Positions 60,229 through 64,000 of a stretch of 64,000 nucleotides of DNA are shown in pieces. The stretch covers positions 1-64,000 of the forward strand of contig ONQB01000009.1 in NCBI GenBank assembly GCA_900319905.1, given 5' to 3'. The position numbers were made by a program, and so were the translations under genes. Under the pieces are notes generated by a model. It ran no database searches and was not told the origin of the DNA. It was given only the letters and a program-made list of their open reading frames with translations. Every line of letters begins with the position of its first letter. Positions within the stretch are counted from its first letter, which is position 1. This stretch comes from an uncultured Prevotella sp. GTDB lineage: Bacteria; Bacteroidota; Bacteroidia; Bacteroidales; Bacteroidaceae.

Positions 60229-61080
60229 ATGAAAGCAAAGACTCTATTGTTCTCTGTGGTTGGCACGGTGCTGGGTTCCGTGCTGTTGTTGACAGCCTGC
60301 AGTTCTGACGCTCCTAAGCAGGTTGGTAATAACATGGCAAGTCTTAAACTCAAGGGTGACAGCACAATCTACGGTTTGGCTTGTGAGGGCTGTACCGACT
60401 CTGTTGTCGTGATGTTGCCTTCCGACGACAGCGACCCAGTGACCTATAATATCATTGAGGCTAAGCGCAACGGTCATGTGCTTGGCAAACTGCAGATAGG
60501 CGACCGCATTGGCATCCTGCGCAACAAGACCAATAAGCATGTGGCTGACTATGTGATTGACATCGACCGTCTGCGTGGCATCTGGTGCTATATTGTGATG
60601 CCCAAGATGCGCGACTTTGAGCACATGAGCAAGCAGCTGCAGGCCAAGTTGATGAACAACATGTCCGACTCGCTCAAAGAGACTTTTCTCATTCCGCGTG
60701 AATATGGTTTCTACCTCAAACCGGAGTGGGAGGCACAGAGTGTGGGTTATGTGAGTGAAGCCAACGCACTGGCCGACGAGAGTCCGGTGGTCTATCCGCC
60801 GTTAAGCTATTTTACTTCATGGCAAATCTGGAACGGCAAGTTGGTTATGGTGAGTGGCACTCCGCATTTTAGTAACAATGGCCCGATGAAAGTCACCAAT
60901 GTGGTTTACGATACCTGCAACATCGACTACCTTGGTGAAGATTCCTTGGTGCTGAGTTCCGATGGAGAGTCACGTAGCTATTACCGCAAGGCAAACCTCA
61001 ACGACATCAATGCCCGCGCCCGTGCCATTGAGGCTATGCGCAGTAAGAAAGCGTTGGAGGAAACCAAAGTGCAGAACTGA
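60229..61080 (+). CDS. Predicted lipoprotein of unknown function
   Basis: This 283-residue protein has a clear lipobox LLTAC (C24) followed by SSDAPKQ. The mature part is mixed alpha/beta with a beta-rich first half (SLKLKGDSTIYGLACEGCTDSVVVML, GHVLGKLQIGDRIGIL) and later CxxC (ACEGC, about residues 51-55), which is unusual for an exported Bacteroidota protein. No catalytic motif is recognised. The gene is alone, divergent from the OadA-type gene and followed by a 22-bp tandem array and terminator. Confidence 0.75.
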   Translation: MKAKTLLFSVVGTVLGSVLLLTACSSDAPKQVGNNMASLKLKGDSTIYGLACEGCTDSVVVMLPSDDSDPVTYNIIEAKRNGHVLGKLQIGDRIGILRNKTNKHVADYVIDIDRLRGIWCYIVMPKMRDFEHMSKQLQAKLMNNMSDSLKETFLIPREYGFYLKPEWEAQSVGYVSEANALADESPVVYPPLSYFTSWQIWNGKLVMVSGTPHFSNNGPMKVTNVVYDTCNIDYLGEDSLVLSSDGESRSYYRKANLNDINARARAIEAMRSKKALEETKVQN

Positions 61081-61110
61081 CAGATGGGAGAACATAGATA
61101 GTCAACCCCA

Positions 61111-61262
61111 AGAAGGGCTGTCCAGGTTCGAAGGATGGACTGTCCAGGTTCGAAGGATGGACTGTCAAGGTTCGAAGGATGGGCTGCCCAGATTCTAAGG
61201 ATGGGCTGTCCAGGTTCGAAGGATGGACTGTGCAGGTTCGAAGGATGGACTGTTCAAGTACG
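61111..61262. repeat. 22-bp tandem repeat array (6 units plus partial copies)
   Basis: Six 22-bp units of GGTTCGAAGGATGGACTGTC-CA run from 61125 to 61256, with a partial unit before and after. Each contains TTCGAA. The array lies directly upstream of the stem-loop terminator at 61266, in the gap between the convergent lipoprotein gene and queF. Confidence 0.95.
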
Positions 61263-61265
61263 AAT

Positions 61266-61314
61266 AGGGGCTGTGTCAAACCATGATGGAAAGGTTTGAT
61301 GCAGCCCCTATTTC
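61266..61314. terminator. Terminator (GGCTGTGTCA-type stem-loop) between lipoprotein gene and queF
   Basis: AGGGGCTGTGTCAAACC pairs with GGTTTGATGCAGCCCCT (17-bp stem, two mismatches) around a 10-base loop, followed by ATTTC. It can serve both convergent genes. It is the third member of the stem-loop family also seen at 17484 and 43963. Confidence 0.85.
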
Positions 61315-61337
61315 ATTGCTTGTGGGTATACATGAGC

Positions 61338-61799
61338 CTACTCGTGCGTTTCAAAGCGGCGCTCGGCCAACTGCTCGTATTTGGTGCCTGGACGGCCGTA
61401 GTTGGCAAAGGGATAGATGCTGATGCCGCCGCGGGGCGTGAACAGTCCTGTCACCTCTATATATTTAGGGTCCATGAGCTTGACGAGGTCCTTCATGATG
61501 ATGTTGACGCAGTCCTCGTGGAAGTCGCCATGGTTGCGGAAACTGAAGAGGTAGAGCTTCAGGCTCTTACTCTCCACCATGCGTACGTCGGGAATGTAGC
61601 TGATGCGTATCTCTGCGAAATCGGGTTGGCCGGTGATGGGACAGAGTGACGTGAACTCGGGGCAGTTGAAACGCACCCAATAGTCATTGTCCTGATGCTT
61701 GTTGACAAAGGTCTCAAGCACTTCAGGTGCATAGTCCATCTTGTACTGTGTTTTCTTGCCTAAGGCATGCAGTCCCTCGGCTTTTCTATCTTCTGACAT
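61338..61799 (-). CDS. queF: NADPH-dependent preQ0 reductase (QueF)
   Basis: This 153-residue enzyme of the short unimodular type reduces 7-cyano-7-deazaguanine to preQ1 in queuosine synthesis. The nucleophile is C53 in [11 protein letters not shown], with D60 next in that motif. The QueF motif [15 protein letters not shown] (E76) and H94 in GDFHEDC bind NADPH and substrate. It lies 12 bp after the queuosine-precursor transporter gene, forming a two-gene queuosine operon. A preQ1 riboswitch was looked for upstream and not seen. Confidence 0.95.
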   Translation of the reverse strand: MSEDRKAEGLHALGKKTQYKMDYAPEVLETFVNKHQDNDYWVRFNCPEFTSLCPITGQPDFAEIRISYIPDVRMVESKSLKLYLFSFRNHGDFHEDCVNIIMKDLVKLMDPKYIEVTGLFTPRGGISIYPFANYGRPGTKYEQLAERRFETHE

Positions 61800-61811
61800 A
61801 ATCGTTGTTGT

Positions 61812-62534
61812 TTATCCGATGTTGAATATCTTCAATACATTGTAGCTAATGCCTTCGTCGTAGACGTCGGTCCCCTCGTGTTTTTTGAGGAAATCCACCA
61901 CGCGAATGGTGACGGGCAGAGCAATTACCTCGTAGAACGTCTTGAGGAACACCTGCCAGATCATGAGCTTAGGCAATTCTTCCACGGGAACGACGCCGCC
62001 CAGTGCCAGCGGGAAGAAGATAATGGAGTCGCAGCTCTCTCCTGCCACCGTGCTGAGGATGGCCCGTGCAGAGAAGTGGCGTCCTTTGTCGTGTATCTTC
62101 ATTCGGCTCATCACGTAGGCGTTCATGAAGCTTCCCACCAGGAAGGCTACGAAGGAAGCCGCAGCGATGCGTGGGGCCAGCCCGAAGATGGCGTGGAAGC
62201 CATCCTCATTGTGCCAGTAGGGCGCGCCTGGGATGGCATCGCACAGCGCACCCATCGCCACGAAGAAGAAGTTCATGGCAAATCCGGTCCAGATGAGCAG
62301 GCGCGCCTTTCGGTAGCCCCATACCTCACACACGCAGTCGTTGATGATGTAGGATACGGGGAAGACGATGAGGCCACCTGTCAAGTTAATTGGGCCGACG
62401 GCGATTTGTTTGGTCTCTAACAGATTTGCCAGAATAAGGCAAACACAAAATAGAATACTGACGAGCATGTAGGTCATGCTCACGGACTGTCGCTGCGAGC
62501 TGGCAGTCCCTGACGGATTGATGTTATCTTTCAT
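61812..62534 (-). CDS. yhhQ: Queuosine precursor transporter (YhhQ/VUT family)
   Basis: This 240-residue integral membrane protein has about six hydrophobic segments (for example MLVSILFCVCLILANLL near 23-39 and the FNMFFVAMGAL-like MNFFFVAMGAL near 87-97). It belongs to the YhhQ/DUF165 family, which takes up queuosine precursors such as preQ0 or preQ1. Characteristic are TKQIAVGPINLTGG and VSYIINDCVCEVWGYRKAR. The pairing with queF means salvaged preQ0 can be reduced directly. The start at 62534 leaves an N-terminal cytoplasmic stretch of about 20 residues. Confidence 0.92.
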   Translation of the reverse strand: MKDNINPSGTASSQRQSVSMTYMLVSILFCVCLILANLLETKQIAVGPINLTGGLIVFPVSYIINDCVCEVWGYRKARLLIWTGFAMNFFFVAMGALCDAIPGAPYWHNEDGFHAIFGLAPRIAAASFVAFLVGSFMNAYVMSRMKIHDKGRHFSARAILSTVAGESCDSIIFFPLALGGVVPVEELPKLMIWQVFLKTFYEVIALPVTIRVVDFLKKHEGTDVYDEGISYNVLKIFNIG

Positions 62535-62584
62535 TTCTTGTTTTGTTGAAGGGGGTTGAGCAAGTACCCCTGCATGTTATTCGT

Positions 62585-63553
62585 TTAGAGGAGCCACCAC
62601 ATGTATCCTGCGAAGATGATAACGAGCACTATGCCTTCCCATCGTTCGATGCGGTATTTGGTGAAGGAGAAGAGCCAGATGAATAATATCGACGCCACCA
62701 TCACTGCAAGGTCGACCATGGTGATACCCGTAATGGCCATTGGCGTGATGAGTCCAGTGATGCCAAGAATCATCAGAATGTTGAACACATTCGATCCTAG
62801 CACGTTGCCGATGGCTATGCCGCTGTTACCCTTGTAGGCTGCCACGGTGCTGGTGGCCAGCTCAGGCAGCGAGGTACCTCCGGCCACGATGGTCAAACCA
62901 ATGACGGCATCGCTGACGCCAAGACTGCGGGCGAGAGAGGACGCGTTGTCGACAAAAAGATTGGAGCCAACTATCAATGCTACCAGTCCGACGATGATGA
63001 GCAGTATAGCCTTACCCATTGGCATGAGTTGTTTGAGCGTGTCCTCGCTGTTGTCGTTCTGTCCATTCTTGGCACCTCTCAACGTAAAACCAATAAAGAC
63101 GATGAACAGAACGAAGAGGATAGCTGCATCCAAACGGGAGATGTGCTGGTCAAGTGTCATGATCATGAGCAGCACCGAAGCCAGCAGTGCCACGGGGACA
63201 TCTTGTTTAACTGTGGTCTTGAGAATGGTGATTGGGGCTACGATGGCCGCTATGCCCACGATTAATAAGGCGTTGAAGATATTACTTCCTACGATGTTGC
63301 CCACTGCCAGATCGGGTGTGCCGTTGATGGCGGAGATCAGACTGACGAAGAACTCAGGCATGGAGGTACCGATGGCCACAATGGTCAGACCTATCACAAT
63401 CTGTGGCACGCCCATGCGCTGTGCCATGCCCACCGAACCACCGGTGAGCCAGTCGGCGCCTTTCAATACCACGACAATGCCTATGATAAGGAGTACCACT
63501 TGCAACCATGCCTGTGAGGGGGCAAGCGAAAAAAGTAATATGTTGTTTCCCAT
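62585..63553 (-). CDS. Calcium/sodium antiporter (YrbG-like CaCA family)
   Basis: This 322-residue membrane protein has two homologous halves, each with an alpha-repeat: GNIVGSNIFNALLIVG (about 85-100) and GNVLGSNVFNILMILG (about 245-260), preceded by GTSMPEF and GTSLPEL. This is the CaCA family, YrbG type, exchanging cations across the inner membrane. The ATG at 63553 is used since the longer frame begins at a TTG inside the TAACTTTG box (63572-63579). The queuosine genes lie 50 bp downstream on the same strand; an AGGGG...CCCCT hairpin sits in that gap. Confidence 0.93.
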   Translation of the reverse strand: MGNNILLFSLAPSQAWLQVVLLIIGIVVVLKGADWLTGGSVGMAQRMGVPQIVIGLTIVAIGTSMPEFFVSLISAINGTPDLAVGNIVGSNIFNALLIVGIAAIVAPITILKTTVKQDVPVALLASVLLMIMTLDQHISRLDAAILFVLFIVFIGFTLRGAKNGQNDNSEDTLKQLMPMGKAILLIIVGLVALIVGSNLFVDNASSLARSLGVSDAVIGLTIVAGGTSLPELATSTVAAYKGNSGIAIGNVLGSNVFNILMILGITGLITPMAITGITMVDLAVMVASILFIWLFSFTKYRIERWEGIVLVIIFAGYMWWLL

Positions 63554-63571
63554 CTTTGTCTTATTGGAGTG

Positions 63572-63579
63572 CAAAGTTA
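63572..63579 (-). promoter_or_regulatory. Putative -7 box of the antiporter gene
   Basis: Minus-strand TAACTTTG matches TAnnTTTG, 18 bp before the antiporter ATG. It directly abuts the upstream terminator hairpin, so no standard -33 spacing could be confirmed. Confidence 0.5.
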
Positions 63580-63585
63580 CAAAAA

Positions 63586-63615
63586 AGCCTCGGATATTCG
63601 CATACCCGAGGCTTA
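63586..63615 (-). terminator. Terminator downstream of hsp20
   Basis: AAGCCTCGG and CCGAGGCTT form a strong stem with a 12-base loop, followed on the minus strand by TTTTTTG. It separates hsp20 from the antiporter gene. Bases 63616-63722 show nothing recognisable. Confidence 0.85.
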
Positions 63616-63722
63616 AAAACTAACAATCACACAATTATAAATTTACTTATGGAACAAATGCTTTCGAATGATTATATCCTTTTCTTCATAGCATTCCTCT
63701 CGCGAGTAAGAGCGTTTGGACT

Positions 63723-64000
63723 TTACCCAATCTCAATGCTTCGGCTCACTTGCGTTTCTTGTTTGCCAACCTTCGGCAGTACAATGGTTAGTACGCCGTC
63801 GGCCACATGAGCCTCAATCTTGTCTTTGTCTACGTCGTCGGGCAGGGTATATGTCTGCTCAAACTTAGCGTAGCTCCACTCGCGACGCACGTAGTGGGCA
63901 TTGTCCTCCTGCTTCTCTGACTGCTTGCCCATCTTCAGCGTCAGGTTGCCGTCGGCATTCAGACTTACGCTGAAGTCGTCTTTCGTCAAGCCGGGTGCTG
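63723..64000 (-). CDS. Small heat-shock protein Hsp20 (5' end outside the window)
   Basis: The C-terminal 91 residues or so of an Hsp20/alpha-crystallin chaperone are present. They include the end of a conserved LPG-like segment (PGLTKDDFSV) and the alpha-crystallin beta-sandwich (NLTLKMGKQSE, WSYAKFEQTYTLPDDVDKDK). The signature ADGVLTIVLPK and the C-terminal RSIEIG with the I-x-I motif follow. The gene continues past base 64000, so the start and N-terminal arm are not seen. It should bind unfolded proteins under stress. Confidence 0.93.
   Translation of the reverse strand, partial: APGLTKDDFSVSLNADGNLTLKMGKQSEKQEDNAHYVRREWSYAKFEQTYTLPDDVDKDKIEAHVADGVLTIVLPKVGKQETQVSRSIEIG

Noticed and set aside
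62535-62584. preQ1 riboswitch before the transporter-queF operon
   Set aside because: The gap is only 50 bp. It has an AGGGG/CCCCT hairpin but lacks the A-rich tail and loop pattern of known preQ1 classes.

Overview
The window looks like a chromosomal segment of a Prevotella-type member of the Bacteroidales (Prevotella, Segatella or Xylanibacter sensu lato). The reasons are a complete xylan-utilisation (xus) gene set in the order known from Prevotella bryantii and Bacteroides, Bacteroidota core neighbourhoods (yajC-ybbR-coaE, ricT-gldH-holB, a DUF5606 gene, meso-DAP dehydrogenase), an LptD-like protein and GldH, and repeated use of the Bacteroidota promoter pattern TTTG-N19-TAnnTTTG. No rRNA, tRNA, insertion sequence, phage or CRISPR array was seen.

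Layout. 1-900: a GxxExxY-family gene between two inverted arrays of one 22-bp repeat. 0.9-9 kb: TrhA/hemolysin III, an aldo-keto reductase-menC-menE operon (menaquinone), aroB (shikimate) and a TonB-receptor-like outer-membrane protein. 9.2-36.3 kb: the xylan locus. Two GH43 genes run leftward. A hybrid two-component sensor-regulator (XusR-like) runs rightward, followed by two SusC/SusD pairs, the surface lipoprotein XusE and a GH10 xylanase with an inserted carbohydrate-binding region. A second transcription unit encodes a two-domain esterase (CE6 plus CE1) and a GH5-GH43 fusion. Together these should bind, cut, de-esterify and import (arabino)xylan fragments. 37-51 kb: housekeeping genes (ddh, an S4 protein, pth, rplY, nusB, yajC, ybbR, coaE, a DUF5606 gene, pyrH, birA, tadA, an lptD-like gene, rsmI). 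51-64 kb: a coiled-coil lipoprotein, gldH-ricT-holB-metF, a HAD and an HD phosphohydrolase, a carboxyltransferase of the OadA/PycB type, an orphan lipoprotein, queF plus a queuosine-precursor transporter, a Ca/Na antiporter and a truncated hsp20.

The most unusual content is intergenic. (1) Three copies (about 12786-13105, 36457-36822, 52127-52466) of a 320-365-bp element share a conserved head, a TGTTAAA motif at both ends and a central 22-bp-period array built on TCGCCGA. (2) A family of stem-loops (GGCTGTRYCA...TGRYACAGCC) occurs at 17484, 43963 and 61266, with a relative at 36935. Each of the first three adjoins a tandem minisatellite of unrelated sequence (27, 15 and 22 bp). (3) Candidate regulator sites occur in the xylan locus: TGTCGTGACTTC is present in both the GH43 and the xusA promoter regions, and TGTTACAT/ATGTAACA inverted half-sites occur near four promoter regions. 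None of these three items could be checked against other genomes here.
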